The notes under the pieces were generated by a model. The model had not been told where the DNA came from, ran no database searches, and was given only the letters and a program-made list of their open reading frames with translations. This document shows positions 26,301-30,160 of a stretch of DNA of 64,000 nucleotides, one piece after another. Source of the stretch: Doris montereyensis (taxonomy: Eukaryota; Mollusca; Gastropoda; Nudibranchia; Dorididae); NCBI GenBank assembly GCA_037039925.1, contig JAXRKP010002191.1, positions 1 to 64,000 on the forward strand, read 5' to 3'. Made by a program: the position numbers and the translations under genes. Each line of letters begins with the position of its first letter. Position 1 is the first letter of the stretch.

Positions 26301-29277
26301 AGCACAAAAAGATTTAAAATCAAAATAATTTACAAATCCAATCAAACACCCCATGGAGCATCATAATAAAAAGCACAGCAACAGCAATAAACGCGAACCC
26401 ACTCCAGTATCAACAAAAGCAAATATGAACAGCTCAAATATGAACAGCTGTCTTTAAACATTTCCTAAAAATGTCAATGGATAGGGAAGACTTTGTATAG
26501 TAAGATAAATTGTTCCATAAAACTGGAGCTACAACACTAAAACTTTTTATCATTAAGTGAAGATTTTAATTTAGGTACATTCACTAAAAGAGAATAACCT
26601 GATCTTAACATTCTGCTCTGTTTATACAGAGGGCAACGAGTTCCTGCAAATAATGGGGAAAATAACCATAACAAGATCTTTCTCTACCTATAGCTGAGTT
26701 CTCATTCACACCTGAGTTAAGTGAGGAAGTAGTAGAGTGAAACACCTTTCCTAAGAGTACAACATTGTGAAAAAAAAATCCACCTGTGCCAGCAGTGGGA
26801 CTTGAACTAGCGTCTCCATCATTACCACTGTACCATCTCCCAACATTATGGTTCAGCCACAATGCCTCTAAGAGATAATAAACATACATACTTTTCAATG
26901 TAAATACAAAGTTACAGACTCTAAGGGGAAGATACCGTATTAAAAATATGTTTTTTCTGTACTGTTTGGCAGCTATATGTTGAAAAGATAAGCACTTTTA
27001 TTTCTTCCTTGACCTAATCCAACTGAAATCTTTCCTATCATCTTCTTAGCGTTTGTTGAACACATGATTTCTTTCCTGCAATTAAGATTTGCTTTTTTTT
27101 AAAAATGGTTGTATTAAATATATATATATGTATTGTTGGCATCATAATAAACAGATATGTAATGCATCCAATATATCTTGTACCTGAGTGATTTCTTCAT
27201 TGTCAAGTTCAGTCTGCAGTTCTGAAATCTTCTCTTTCAGCTCTTTTGACAGGACAGGGTCTAAGATTGAACATTTCTGTTTCCAATATCCCTGTGTATG
27301 AAAATATTTGGAAGATTATTTGGTATATTTCAGCACGTGTATTTGAACACTAGCAGTTTAAAGGTCACTGTCAAGTCAAAGCGACACATATATATATCAG
27401 ACTGGGACTAACCATTAATTTGAAAGCTTGACTTTGGTTTGCTTATAAACTATATATATGACCATATTTCTAATGTGAAATTCAGTTAAATCTTATTTGC
27501 ATGATACTGCATAGATGCTAATATATCAAGAGATTTACCTTTCATAAAATTTATCACAATCCCTAAAAGTAGTTGTAAAAATGCAATACCTTTAACGTAA
27601 CATTTCCATCTTGAAAATCAGACTCCAAGGATTTCAACCTGTAAAAAGATAATGCCACAGTACAGATAAAATGATTTAAAAACAAAAGCTAATTGTTTGA
27701 ATTGAGAGTGGAAATAACATTAAAGTGAAAAAGCATTATTTATATAAAGCAGTGTGACTTGACTATTCAGACAATTCTCTGAATATTACACACAATATAT
27801 TGGGACAATACTGTCCCATGAGCCCGCCATGTGGTTCAGCCAATGAGAAGACTAGAAGAGCAATCTAGGCGCTGTGTTAGGCCCTACGTGTTTCTATGCG
27901 TATATGTGCAATGTGTCGTGTGTACTGTTGACAATGGACCACTGAATCATTCGATCATTTGATAAATCTCTTCACTCTCCCCTAAACTGCCAGCACCCAC
28001 CCCAATCTCTCTTGATCTCCCCACCCCTCCCCTTTTTTAACATGAATTAAAAAGTGTGCTCTCTCTCTCTCTCTCCTTGTAGCTCTCTCTCTGTGTTTTA
28101 GTCTTTTATTCACTGTATGTTGGTCTGTCTGTCTGTTTCGTTCATTGTCTGACTGTCTGTCTGTCTCTCTGTCACTGTCAAAGTCAATCAACATCCTGTC
28201 TCTTTATGTGCCCCTCACCTCTCCCTGCCTCCTCGTTTGCATCACTACCGTCGCGACGTCTGGACAAGTGAGGCATGCGCACAAACACACACATTTCCCA
28301 TGCGTGGGGTGTTGGCCAAGACACTACACAACACACATTTAGAGTGTAATAATTTTAACTTTATCTGTTGTATATATAATAATATTATAAGGAAGGACTT
28401 CCATAGTCGAGGTACCATCCAAGGGACATAATAAAGAGAAAAGAATAAAAGAAAAAGAAAAAGGTAGTGGGAGGAGTTACTTTCAATGTGGGTCAATCAG
28501 AGATAGTGTGACACTATTGCGACAACGGATGGGATTGTCACTGATGGATGAACACGAGCAGTTCAAATGTGGCAATGACAAGGGACCGGATCGAGACTTG
28601 ATTATAAATCGGACAGACTGTAGTATTGGACTATCGAGACATGTTGTTACCAAGAAGTGCGGGTATCTCATTTATATATATGAGCATTTTTCGTAAACGT
28701 TTTACCAGTCCATGTTACCTAATTTGCATATAAATAAGTTTGTGCATAGGCCTACTCATACTGATTGATTGATTGATTCACGTTGTGTAAATGACAATAA
28801 ATTGTTGGAATCTTTGATTGACTCACATTGAAGATGGTAGCTACACTTCATTCCTTCAAAATTGTCCCTTGGGTGGTACACTGCCTATGGAAGTCCTTCA
28901 TGATTCAGGGTCAGGGATGGTGAGGGGTGGAGTGGTTCAGGGATGATGATAGTGTGAACCTGACTGTGACAATGATAGATCTAAATCTAGATCTTCCCGA
29001 ATCTGGATTCTAGATCTAGATTCTCTAGATCTATTCTAGATCTAGATCTCTATAAAATAAAATAGCTCTAGATTCTAGATCTAATCTAGATCTTGATCTA
29101 GATCTAGATCTAGTATATTATATCTAGTAGTAGTAGAGCTAAAGCTAAAAATCAATATCAACAAAGGACAACAAAGAGAAACAAAAATGAACACAGAACC
29201 CAACGGAAAAAATCCACAAACCTTGTGGACAGTTCAGGGTCTAATAGTTTGAAAGACTGTGAATCAACTACAGGCAT
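411..29277 (-). CDS. DNMT1: DNMT1 gene, N-terminal regulatory part (partial; continues off the left edge)
   Basis: Maintenance DNA (cytosine-5) methyltransferase 1, a nuclear enzyme that restores CpG methylation on hemimethylated DNA after replication. The identification rests on exons matching the vertebrate protein in order: N-terminal DMAP1-binding segment, PIP box, RFTS domain ([31 protein letters not shown]), CXXC finger ([17 protein letters not shown]), BAH1 ([11 protein letters not shown]) and BAH2 ([20 protein letters not shown]). Introns have GT-AG ends and mostly matching phases. The methyltransferase catalytic motifs are absent and should lie left of position 1. At least ten single-base frame breaks are seen inside conserved codons, with no unambiguous nonsense substitution; these may be consensus indels or decay. 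The first half of the CXXC finger was not found. Upstream neighbour TBC1D20 lies on the same strand. The identity is secure; functional intactness is not. Confidence 0.95.
837..930 (-). CDS. DNMT1: DNMT1 candidate exon 21: part of BAH2 before ENTHK (uncertain)
   Basis: A good splice donor (CAAG|gtaagt) sits at 836/837, exactly where the exon preceding ENTHK is expected. One frame upstream of it reads [20 protein letters not shown], which places an Asp-Leu-x-Ile segment at the same distance from ENTHK as vertebrate DIKIRVNKFYRP. The conserved FYRP is not visible, the phase is one base off for exon 22, and no convincing acceptor was seen. This unit is the first member of the 84-bp tandem array that fills the intron. 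It may be a true exon whose copies form the array, or simply array sequence with a fortuitous donor. Confidence 0.3.
838..2925. repeat. Tandem array, ~84-bp unit, about 22-24 copies
   Basis: The unit includes 'gaataatgagaatggctaaa', 'tctagctgattggtttgaca' and 'tctctcccttcaccaaaag'. Copies are near identical from 838 to about 2640, differing mainly by one-base length changes in A and C runs, and then decay to about 2925. The array lies in a DNMT1 intron and starts directly at a splice donor at 836/837. Confidence 0.93.
3279..3427 (-). CDS. DNMT1: DNMT1 candidate exon 20, copy A: BAH2 segment
   Basis: Acceptor 'gatcag' precedes GTT GAT GAA, and the frame reads VDEILYPEA, then VVKGSKK, then [13 protein letters not shown]. 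Vertebrate DNMT1 has [20 protein letters not shown] followed by RIGRIKEIFCPKK at this place. The preceding exon (4700-4867) ends [12 protein letters not shown] in phase 0, so the junction reproduces the human ...SPVKR...VDE order. The middle is poorly conserved and the donor was not fixed. A second copy lies about 0.5 kb upstream in the transcript (3760-3923); which one is used is not decidable here. Confidence 0.55.
3760..3923 (-). pseudogene. DNMT1 BAH2 exon, copy B (frame broken)
   Basis: A second acceptor ('cctgaaacag') precedes GTT GAT GAA, reading VDESVYPEA. The pieces YVKGSNECV and [16 protein letters not shown] follow in other frames. These correspond to vertebrate YIKGSN and PYRIGRIKEI and are in places better conserved than in copy A, yet the frame has a stop and shifts. 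It is either a decayed duplicate exon or the true exon carrying sequence errors. Confidence 0.5.
4425..4525. repeat. Short tandem array, ~24-bp unit x4
   Basis: The unit 'accaagaagaagtaggttct' plus 'gcca' recurs about four times. It lies in the DNMT1 intron between the exon at 4700-4867 and the duplicated BAH2 region. Confidence 0.75.
4700..4867 (-). CDS. DNMT1: DNMT1 observed exon 19: start of BAH2
   Basis: Acceptor 'tttttgttcag' precedes VEDKSQ. A second frame then gives [18 protein letters not shown] and [18 protein letters not shown], and the first frame resumes with [12 protein letters not shown] up to donor AAC|gtgcgt. Vertebrate DNMT1 has [33 protein letters not shown] here. Two single-base frame breaks (near 4843-4849 and 4735-4740) interrupt an otherwise well conserved BAH2 beginning. 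Confidence 0.85.
5395..5755 (-). mobile_element. SINE-B copy (tRNA-derived), partial, with a second tRNA-like tail
   Basis: Contains the SINE-B landmarks 'gtgttgtgatctgcaca', 'tcgtccatctgcaatg', 'gggtttgaacctttcggttg' and a terminal 'gagtcc'. Read on the minus strand, the end has A-box and B-box-like words (B box GGTTCGA-type). A second tRNA-like tail (5655-5755) follows. It lies just downstream of the DNMT1 exon donor at 5779. Confidence 0.7.
5780..6044 (-). CDS. DNMT1: DNMT1 observed exon 18: C-terminal half of BAH1
   Basis: Acceptor 'tccttcag' precedes [20 protein letters not shown] and then [15 protein letters not shown], matching vertebrate [20 protein letters not shown]...DDGKTYFYQLWYD. 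The rest is [12 protein letters not shown], then [20 protein letters not shown] and VTVGEELK before donor AAG|gtacgt. Vertebrates have DYARFESPPK...FCVSCARLAEMRQKE. The three pieces are in different frames, requiring one missing base near 5911-5915 and one near 5865-5875. With two bases added the length fits phase 0 to phase 0 exactly. There is no nonsense codon in the conserved frame. Confidence 0.93.
6165..6310 (+). repeat. Interspersed repeat family A
   Basis: Begins 'gtcattggaatttaactcat' and contains 'gtgatctcaggggtgaattaa', 'gaggaaacag', 'gatgaaagaaaag' and 'cagcagcccccaccgaccaa'. The same word order occurs at 17262-17400, 41568-41745, 42935-43025, 44158-44320 and 55535-55655. It is purine-rich in its middle, with no coding capacity seen, and may be a SINE. 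Confidence 0.65.
6318..8046. repeat. Tandem array, 22-bp unit, roughly 75 copies
   Basis: The unit is 'gagataaagaagacacgcat' plus 'ta', with variants gat-acgc, gac-acac and cattgg. Dropouts in the 6300-7250 half make it less regular than 7250-8046. It lies in the DNMT1 intron between the two BAH1 exons. Open frames in it are repeat artefacts. Confidence 0.95.
8050..9135. other. DNMT1 intron, no recognisable element
   Basis: AT-rich single-copy-looking sequence with short A/T runs. I saw no exon, RNA gene, SINE head or transposon here. Confidence 0.6.
9140..9660 (-). repeat. 72-bp tandem copies of the DNMT1 BAH1 exon end plus its splice donor
   Basis: On the minus strand each unit reads 18 bp of intron start (gtatgtcaaaaatgtctt) followed by 54 bp encoding [18 protein letters not shown]. 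That peptide matches vertebrate [18 protein letters not shown] of BAH1. About seven copies are present, the left-hand ones degenerate. The copy at 9598-9652 is contiguous with the rest of the BAH1 exon, so it is the parental one. The other copies lie downstream, inside the intron. Each retains the donor AAG|gtatgt but no acceptor. The unit is 24 codons, and several adjacent copies form one open frame. Confidence 0.92.
9598..9841 (-). CDS. DNMT1: DNMT1 observed exon 17: N-terminal half of BAH1
   Basis: After 'ggctctgcag' the frame reads [39 protein letters not shown], then TVLGTKNLM and [19 protein letters not shown] to donor AAG|gtatgt. Vertebrate BAH1 reads [27 protein letters not shown]...[31 protein letters not shown]. 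The word 'actaataaagtc', from the exon end, also occurs twice inside the exon, giving two extra LIKS stretches absent from relatives. Single-base breaks lie near 9660-9664 and 9690-9695, and the entry phase is one base off. The identity is clear; the exact exon text is doubtful. Confidence 0.88.
9842..10330. repeat. Degenerate short repeats upstream of the BAH1 exon
   Basis: Positions 9950-10040 hold two more partial copies of the 72-bp BAH1-derived unit. Positions 10090-10330 hold about four units of roughly 58 bp containing 'gcttaattaggtcttgttat', 'ttagcactctaaactt' and 'tttgcaggcaactcaatata'. No coding potential was recognised. Confidence 0.7.
10331..11097. other. DNMT1 intron, no recognisable element
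   Basis: Plain AT-rich intron. The plus-strand open frame of 93 codons at 10405-10686 shows no similarity I recognise and no neighbouring splice structure, so I treat it as chance. Confidence 0.55.
11098..11400 (-). mobile_element. SINE-B, near full length, with a ~30-bp G tract
   Basis: The order is 'acccatatccacaactaagg', 'tgatctaggggtatttggta', 'cagactgccctgtaaacagc', 'atgtacaaaatgttgtaatc', 'atcgcccgtctccaatgggact', a G homopolymer at about 11282-11311, then 'gaacctacaacctttaggttg' and 'tggactaccaagtcccc'. Read on the minus strand it starts with a tRNA-like head (A box TAGTCCAGA-like, B box near GGTTCAAGCCC), so the element is a tRNA-derived SINE in minus orientation. Confidence 0.85.
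11477..11695 (-). CDS. DNMT1: DNMT1 observed exon 16: end of CXXC, acidic autoinhibitory linker, entry to BAH1
   Basis: Acceptor 'ctttgtttcag' joins the preceding AG to give [20 protein letters not shown], matching vertebrate RCPNMAMKEADDDEEVDDN. In known DNMT1 this acidic linker blocks the active site on unmethylated [23 protein letters not shown] follows. After a shift, [11 protein letters not shown] and [19 protein letters not shown] match [29 protein letters not shown]. One missing base in the A4 run of CGTAAAATCTG (plus strand T4 at 11568-11571) explains the break and makes the length fit. The donor is GAG|gtaagc. Confidence 0.93.
11811..11955. repeat. Tandem array, 29-bp unit x5
   Basis: The unit combines 'aaaaaatcatcatatgccct' and 'atcgaatac'. 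It lies in the DNMT1 intron just upstream of the linker exon. Confidence 0.85.
12160..12440 (-). mobile_element. SINE-B copy
   Basis: The order is 'cccggactgccctgtaaaca', 'gcagtgttgtgatctgc', 'attgtccgtctctgttaaga', 'ggtatcgatccatctacctgg', 'gctcaaacccactacctttt', 'ggttgagaggccgacacctt' and 'tctggactactgagttccccc'. It is oriented minus by its tRNA-like end and followed by a T/G homopolymer tail at about 12449-12474. Confidence 0.85.
12530..12627 (-). CDS. DNMT1: DNMT1 observed exon 15: second half of the CXXC zinc finger
   Basis: Acceptor 'attattctcag' precedes [20 protein letters not shown], then [12 protein letters not shown] and donor AG|gtatga. It matches vertebrate [33 protein letters not shown], including the KFGG motif that contacts unmethylated CpG in CXXC domains. 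All cysteines of this half are kept and the frame is intact. The first CGVC half should be in a preceding small exon, which I could not find between 12628 and 14075. Confidence 0.96.
12690..13690 (-). mobile_element. Degenerate non-LTR retrotransposon, endonuclease region (RTE-like)
   Basis: Minus-strand reading gives [20 protein letters not shown] near 13655, then [19 protein letters not shown]. Further on are [11 protein letters not shown] (about 13265) and [17 protein letters not shown] (about 12990-12945). These are the apurinic endonuclease signatures of LINEs (TETK, GDxNAxxG, SDHHLV). Several frame breaks and stops are present, so it is dead. It sits in the same intron as the missing CXXC half-exon. 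Confidence 0.8.
13691..14040 (-). mobile_element. Probable 5' part of the same LINE, with an internal duplication
   Basis: Two adjacent blocks share 'cagggttaactcc' followed by a 'gcctt...cagcct/ccgtctg...gcagca' pattern (about 13835-13890 and 13905-13960). The sequence is GC-richer than the flanks and continuous with the endonuclease remnant. A donor-like gtaagt occurs at about 14007 on the minus strand. Confidence 0.4.
14076..14242 (-). CDS. DNMT1: DNMT1 observed exon 14: end of RFTS to CXXC linker
   Basis: After 'catcataccag' one frame reads [20 protein letters not shown] and MATVTPLVK. After a one-base gap in a T6 run (plus strand A6 at 14147-14152) the text continues [20 protein letters not shown] and AVELV to donor AG|gtgagt. 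The vertebrate counterpart is [32 protein letters not shown]. A seventh T would read LVKHFFDSLF. The entry phase from exon 13 is one base off. Confidence 0.9.
14475..15492. mobile_element. Non-autonomous DNA element with ~140-bp terminal inverted repeats
   Basis: The left arm (about 14475-14618) and right arm (about 15352-15492) are reverse complements at roughly 90 percent identity. Left words 'ggcgaaatacgacaataagtg', 'ccactaataaagacagaaca' and 'acccttcgtcagacaacaaa' recur inverted as 'ttattgtcgtatttcgcc', 'tctgtctttattagtgg' and 'gttgcctgacgaagggtt'. The interior holds a tRNA-like module (14740-14900) and a pyrimidine-rich stretch, with no transposase. Target-site duplications were not resolved. 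It lies in a DNMT1 intron. Confidence 0.85.
14740..14900 (+). mobile_element. tRNA-derived module (SINE family C) inside the TIR element
   Basis: An A-box-like 'gtagctcggttggtagcac' and B box 'cgggttcgatcccc' are about 70 bp apart. They are followed by 'ttttctgtctattccttgtg' and 'tttgtcttatctttgttcct'. The same downstream text occurs at 53985-54060. The anticodon-arm region cannot fold as a canonical tRNA, so this is a SINE head, not a tRNA gene. Confidence 0.7.
15595..16390. repeat. Tandem array, 23-bp unit, about 30 copies
   Basis: The unit is 'ggtgttgcctagatagtggg' plus 'tgt', with tagat-ggcggg variants and some truncated units. It lies in a DNMT1 intron. Confidence 0.93.
16480..16720 (+). 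mobile_element. SINE family D body (head degraded)
   Basis: Shares 'gggtagctaggtctgttcat', 'gcgaaagtaaagg', 'aaagcaatggcaaactacc' and 'cctgattaccctgcgctcaactct' with the full copy at 60630-60860. The tRNA-like head is only partly recognisable. Confidence 0.7.
16725..16900 (+). mobile_element. SINE family G 3' part
   Basis: 'gtgttccttacacgctgttt', 'ctccccaactcgacccaagt' and 'gcaaatgggtacaagcac' match the core of the copies at 20640-20890 and 52665-52830. Confidence 0.55.
16997..17175 (-). CDS. DNMT1: DNMT1 observed exon 13: RFTS domain, C-terminal lobe
   Basis: [20 protein letters not shown] and [20 protein letters not shown] are open from the acceptor and match vertebrate TTVPPSGLNL...[29 protein letters not shown]. 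The expected next words, [16 protein letters not shown], appear in a second frame, so one extra base lies near 17042-17052. Removing it makes the length fit entry phase 0 and exit phase 1. The donor is AAAG|gtaatt. RFTS occupies the catalytic cleft and recruits the enzyme to ubiquitinated H3 in known DNMT1. Confidence 0.95.
17262..17400 (+). repeat. Interspersed repeat family A
   Basis: 'ttcattgaaatttacccggt', 'gcggtgacctcagggtgaac', 'taagaggaaaacagc' and 'ccgccaaccgcc' occur in family A order. It lies between two RFTS exons. Confidence 0.65.
17526..17678 (-). CDS. DNMT1: DNMT1 observed exon 12: RFTS domain, middle
   Basis: Acceptor 'ttttttaag' in phase 1 joins G to GYGTYYLME. Then LSE follows in a second frame, and [20 protein letters not shown] plus [19 protein letters not shown] in a third, to donor CAG|gtttgt. 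The vertebrate text is [52 protein letters not shown]. Two missing bases (near 17648-17654 and 17640-17645) reconcile the three frames and the exon length. Confidence 0.93.
17690..18160. other. DNMT1 intron, no recognisable element
   Basis: Single-copy-looking intron with a few short CA and T runs; nothing else seen. Confidence 0.6.
18165..18370. repeat. (GA)n microsatellite, interrupted
   Basis: GA/GAGA runs interrupted by GACA and GAAA. It lies about 70 bp downstream of the DNMT1 exon 11 donor (minus strand). Long open frames here on both strands are low-complexity artefacts. Confidence 0.97.
18439..18531 (-). CDS. DNMT1: DNMT1 observed exon 11: RFTS domain
   Basis: Encodes [20 protein letters not shown] then [11 protein letters not shown] to donor ACAG|gtaact, matching vertebrate [24 protein letters not shown]. 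Phase 1 entry and exit agree with both neighbours, and the frame is intact. The GPINEW and GFDG signatures are diagnostic of the DNMT1 RFTS domain. Confidence 0.97.
18753..19395. repeat. 37-bp tandem array split by a ~210-bp insertion
   Basis: The unit combines 'gatgcattcacttctatgag' and 'cataactgaatatttga'. About four copies lie at 18753-18905, and further more divergent copies at 19133-19395. The intervening 18920-19130 is unrelated and contains two copies of a 'cgtacgtcctgcg...cttct' direct repeat. Confidence 0.85.
19771..19889 (-). CDS. DNMT1: DNMT1 observed exon 10: RFTS domain
   Basis: Acceptor 'gaaacatcag' joins AG to give [20 protein letters not shown], then [20 protein letters not shown] and donor G|gtgagt. 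The vertebrate text is [39 protein letters not shown]. The His/Cys cluster is the second half of the RFTS zinc site; the first half is in exon 8. Intact frame, phases 2 in and 1 out. Confidence 0.97.
19900..20262. other. DNMT1 intron, AT-rich
   Basis: Very AT-rich, with a repeated 'aaatacaaacagaaataatt/aaatacaaacagacatattt' motif (about 19970 and 20058) followed by 'tctataaaatc'. No element was recognised. Confidence 0.6.
20263..20339 (-). CDS. DNMT1: DNMT1 observed exon 9: RFTS domain (5' boundary unresolved)
   Basis: Encodes [20 protein letters not shown] and KITNF to donor AG|gtacta, matching vertebrate [26 protein letters not shown]. Upstream, VEADDLDG lies in a different frame and a stop intervenes in the LSLF frame. 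An indel near 20338-20342, or a missed acceptor, is therefore needed to join exon 8. Confidence in the LSLF part is high; the start is open. Confidence 0.9.
20340..20600. repeat. Local duplication next to DNMT1 exon 9
   Basis: 'gtcaattcagtgcaa', 'tttgatcattgttgacacta' and 'aaaacatcaaatc' each occur twice (about 20368-20418 and 20457-20547). This indicates a roughly 100-bp direct duplication abutting the exon's 5' side. Confidence 0.7.
20640..20890 (+). mobile_element. SINE family G (tRNA-Leu/Ser-like head)
   Basis: The head 'ggtggccgagtggttaggtt' and 'gaggtcctgggtttgatttc' give tRNA-like A and B boxes. The core is 'gttccttgccttggagaaag', 'gcacttaacacgcattttcc' and 'gtgcaaatgggtacc'. Other copies lie at 52665-52830 (+), 42540-42715 (-) and, in part, 16725-16900. 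Confidence 0.8.
20900..21559. other. DNMT1 intron, no recognisable element
   Basis: Mixed-composition intron. Positions 21135-21170 resemble a word of repeat family F ('ctttctggcgaagtgtga'). Nothing else seen. Confidence 0.5.
21560..21649 (-). CDS. DNMT1: DNMT1 observed exon 8: first half of the RFTS zinc site
   Basis: Encodes [20 protein letters not shown] and FPGDPAEA to donor GCA|gtgagt. The vertebrate counterpart is [26 protein letters not shown]. The C-x2-C is the first pair of zinc ligands of the RFTS domain. Two acceptors are possible. 'tcaatag' at 21649 looks better but gives the wrong phase, while 'ccgaag' at 21642 gives phase 1, which fits exon 7. Confidence 0.94.
21650..22100. other. 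DNMT1 intron, AT-rich
   Basis: No exon or mobile element recognised. Confidence 0.6.
22135..22310. repeat. (GAA)n microsatellite
   Basis: An uninterrupted to slightly interrupted GAA/GAG tract ending about 35 bp from the DNMT1 exon 7 donor. Poly-Lys and poly-Ser open frames here are artefacts. Confidence 0.97.
22345..22460 (-). CDS. DNMT1: DNMT1 observed exon 7: charged linker between PIP box and RFTS
   Basis: Encodes [20 protein letters not shown] and [18 protein letters not shown] to donor A|gtatgt. It is low in similarity but correctly placed. Phase 2 in and phase 1 out match the 116-bp length, and SKRQR is nuclear-localisation-like. The vertebrate region is an equally charged linker. 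The frame is intact. Confidence 0.88.
22770..23340. repeat. Tandem array, 28-bp unit, ~20 copies
   Basis: The unit is 'acaacatgtattgacattgt' plus 'gctatata' or 'actatata'. The gct/act variants alternate irregularly, and copies are otherwise almost identical. It lies in the DNMT1 intron between exons 6 and 7. Confidence 0.96.
23635..23960. repeat. Tandem array, 21-bp unit, ~15 copies
   Basis: The unit is 'ataaactcaagttatggatg' plus 'c'. Because 21 is divisible by three, long open frames appear on both strands, with no sign of real coding. It ends about 35 bp from the exon 6 donor. Confidence 0.95.
23996..24071 (-). CDS. DNMT1: DNMT1 observed exon 6: PCNA-interacting PIP box
   Basis: Encodes [20 protein letters not shown] then MFTR to donor AG|gtgaga. 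QPAITSMF lines up with the vertebrate DNMT1 PIP box QTTITSHF (Q-x2-I-x2-h-F), which tethers the enzyme to PCNA at replication forks. Entry phase 1 requires that exon 5 carry one base fewer than the assembly shows. The frame is intact. Confidence 0.93.
24201..24298 (-). CDS. DNMT1: DNMT1 observed exon 5: acidic then basic linker (frame break)
   Basis: Encodes [20 protein letters not shown] and PSKK, after which the frame meets a stop. The shifted frame gives SKGSPSSK to donor A|gtgagt. Taking one A from the A7 run (plus strand T7 at 24227-24233) yields a continuous [12 protein letters not shown]. It also changes 98 bp to the 97 bp needed for phase 0 to phase 1. The real run length is probably six. 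Confidence 0.85.
24299..24728. other. DNMT1 intron
   Basis: AT-rich. A short stretch near 24525-24575 resembles family F. The plus-strand open frame at 24207-24503 is a shadow of exon 5 plus intron. Confidence 0.6.
24729..25169 (-). CDS. DNMT1: DNMT1 observed exon 4: end of DMAP1-binding domain and Ser/Asn/Glu-rich linker
   Basis: Starts [20 protein letters not shown], continuing the helical DMAP1-binding segment (vertebrate [13 protein letters not shown]). It then has about 120 residues rich in Asn, Gly, Ser, Asp and Glu ([19 protein letters not shown]), ending SKEKE at donor GAG|gtaaat. The 441 bp is an exact multiple of three with phase 0 on both sides, and there is no break. The low-complexity linker is typical of the disordered DNMT1 N-terminus. 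Confidence 0.93.
25820..26110 (+). repeat. Interspersed repeat family F
   Basis: 'tctgactgcactaactaatt', 'cccgtaatattccagtaaac', 'ccttctggtgaagtgtgac' and 'acagttaacccttg' recur in the same order at 54285-54560 and 56340-56610. About 280 bp, no coding capacity, class unknown. Confidence 0.7.
26780..26860 (-). mobile_element. tRNA-like SINE head fragment
   Basis: On the minus strand 'gggagatggtacagtggtaa' and 'ctagttcaagtcccactg' look like tRNA A and B boxes (Gly/Glu type). Only a fragment is present, and spacing and folding do not support a tRNA gene. Confidence 0.5.
27184..27291 (-). CDS. DNMT1: DNMT1 observed exon 3: DMAP1-binding domain
   Basis: Encodes [20 protein letters not shown] and [16 protein letters not shown], in phase 0 at both ends. 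It corresponds to vertebrate ...[30 protein letters not shown], a coiled-coil-like helix that binds the DMAP1 co-repressor. Intact. Confidence 0.95.
27590..27638 (-). CDS. DNMT1: DNMT1 observed exon 2: DMAP1-binding domain
   Basis: Acceptor 'ctttttacag' precedes [16 protein letters not shown], which matches vertebrate RLKDLERDSLTEKECVKEK. Joining AG of exon 1 to G gives the conserved Arg. 49 bp, intact, donor AAAG|gtattg. Confidence 0.95.
27640..29221. other. DNMT1 intron 1
   Basis: No exon was recognised. Contains TC-rich stretches (28050-28180), a (TGAT)n run near 28763 and the AGATCT-rich block at 28975-29120. Open frames here are scattered and unsupported. Confidence 0.6.
28975..29120. 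repeat. (TAGATC)n-type palindromic block
   Basis: Many overlapping 'agatctagatctagatc' words, each self-complementary, interrupted by 'tctataaaataaaatagc'. It lies about 100 bp downstream of the DNMT1 first coding exon. Similar words occur at 14590-14605, 15050 and 63020. Confidence 0.85.
29222..29277 (-). CDS. DNMT1: DNMT1 observed exon 1 with start codon
   Basis: The ATG at 29277 opens [18 protein letters not shown], followed by donor AAG|gtttgt. It joins exon 2 as ...ELST-R-LKSLES, parallel to vertebrate LPDDVRRRLKDLERD. It is the only in-frame ATG before the conserved helix. Intact. Confidence 0.92.
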
Positions 29278-30160
29278 TGCTGCGTTGCAAATCAAGCAGT
29301 AGAGTAGCGGTAAGCGCAACACACGTCGACCGGTTCTTTACAGCAAACAGGTTTTCGCGTGAAGTGACATCAAAAAGAAGTAACTGCTTCCAACAATTAA
29401 GCCTCTTTCATTGACAAGACATCTGCGAGAAAAGACTTGGTCAAGAAGTCAAGAATCCAGCGGTGTCGGTGTCAGATCTCTAGCTTTCCACCATCAACAT
29501 CAGGCAAGGCGACCGTGCTAGGAGAGAGTATAATATAGAACATCAAAAACATCTCAACGAAATCGCGGGAAAATGCCCTTCCTGTTTACTAGTATTTATT
29601 GGGTATCGAATACGCTTAGCAGACTATAGAGTAGTACAGAGCAAGCACTTCAGAGTGAACACATTCAATCAAAAGTCACATTGTACTAGATAGTGTTAAC
29701 CACTATTCAGTATACACAAATGTACTAATATTAATACATAAATTTGTCATAATTATAATATCATCTTATAAAATACATTCTTTTTTTTTCAACATATCCG
29801 TACATAAGTACCCAACAAGTATGATTTGAGGCTGTGATCCACAAAACCTCGCACATTCCCAACGTAATGACAGAAAAAAAAAAAGCAAAAACCAGAAACT
29901 CAATGCACGTTCTATCAACAACAAAGTCTTTCTGATTATTATAGAAAAATGAGAGACATTATCGTCATCGCGGGAACAACATGTATAAGTGATATAACGT
30001 TTTCACTTTTACCAATGAATTTTCATAAAAACGCGTTTTTAACAAAACGACAATTTTAGTCACTATTTTTTGCTAAAGGTCAGAATGGTTTCAATAGACT
30101 TGCATGAAATTTGCACAGATTGTAAACTGGAAGAGTTCTTACAACGAGTAATAACATTTT
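29278..30160 (-). promoter_or_regulatory. Presumed DNMT1 promoter / 5' UTR region
   Basis: The 5' flank of the first coding exon. About 29290-29580 is less AT-rich and carries scattered CpGs (for example 'gcgcaacacacgtcgaccgg'), after which the sequence becomes AT-rich. No TATA box or defined element could be assigned; the role is inferred from position only. Confidence 0.35.

Larger units (their letters stand above)
25170..27183. other. DNMT1 intron 3 with several repeat remnants
   Basis: It holds a family F copy (25820-26110), a tRNA-like SINE tail (26780-26860) and a stretch near 26240-26660 that reads like an interspersed repeat ('gagcgcctgacatccaccaa', 'gatggcgctgtacaatcaaa') whose family I cannot name. 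No exon was seen. Confidence 0.55.
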
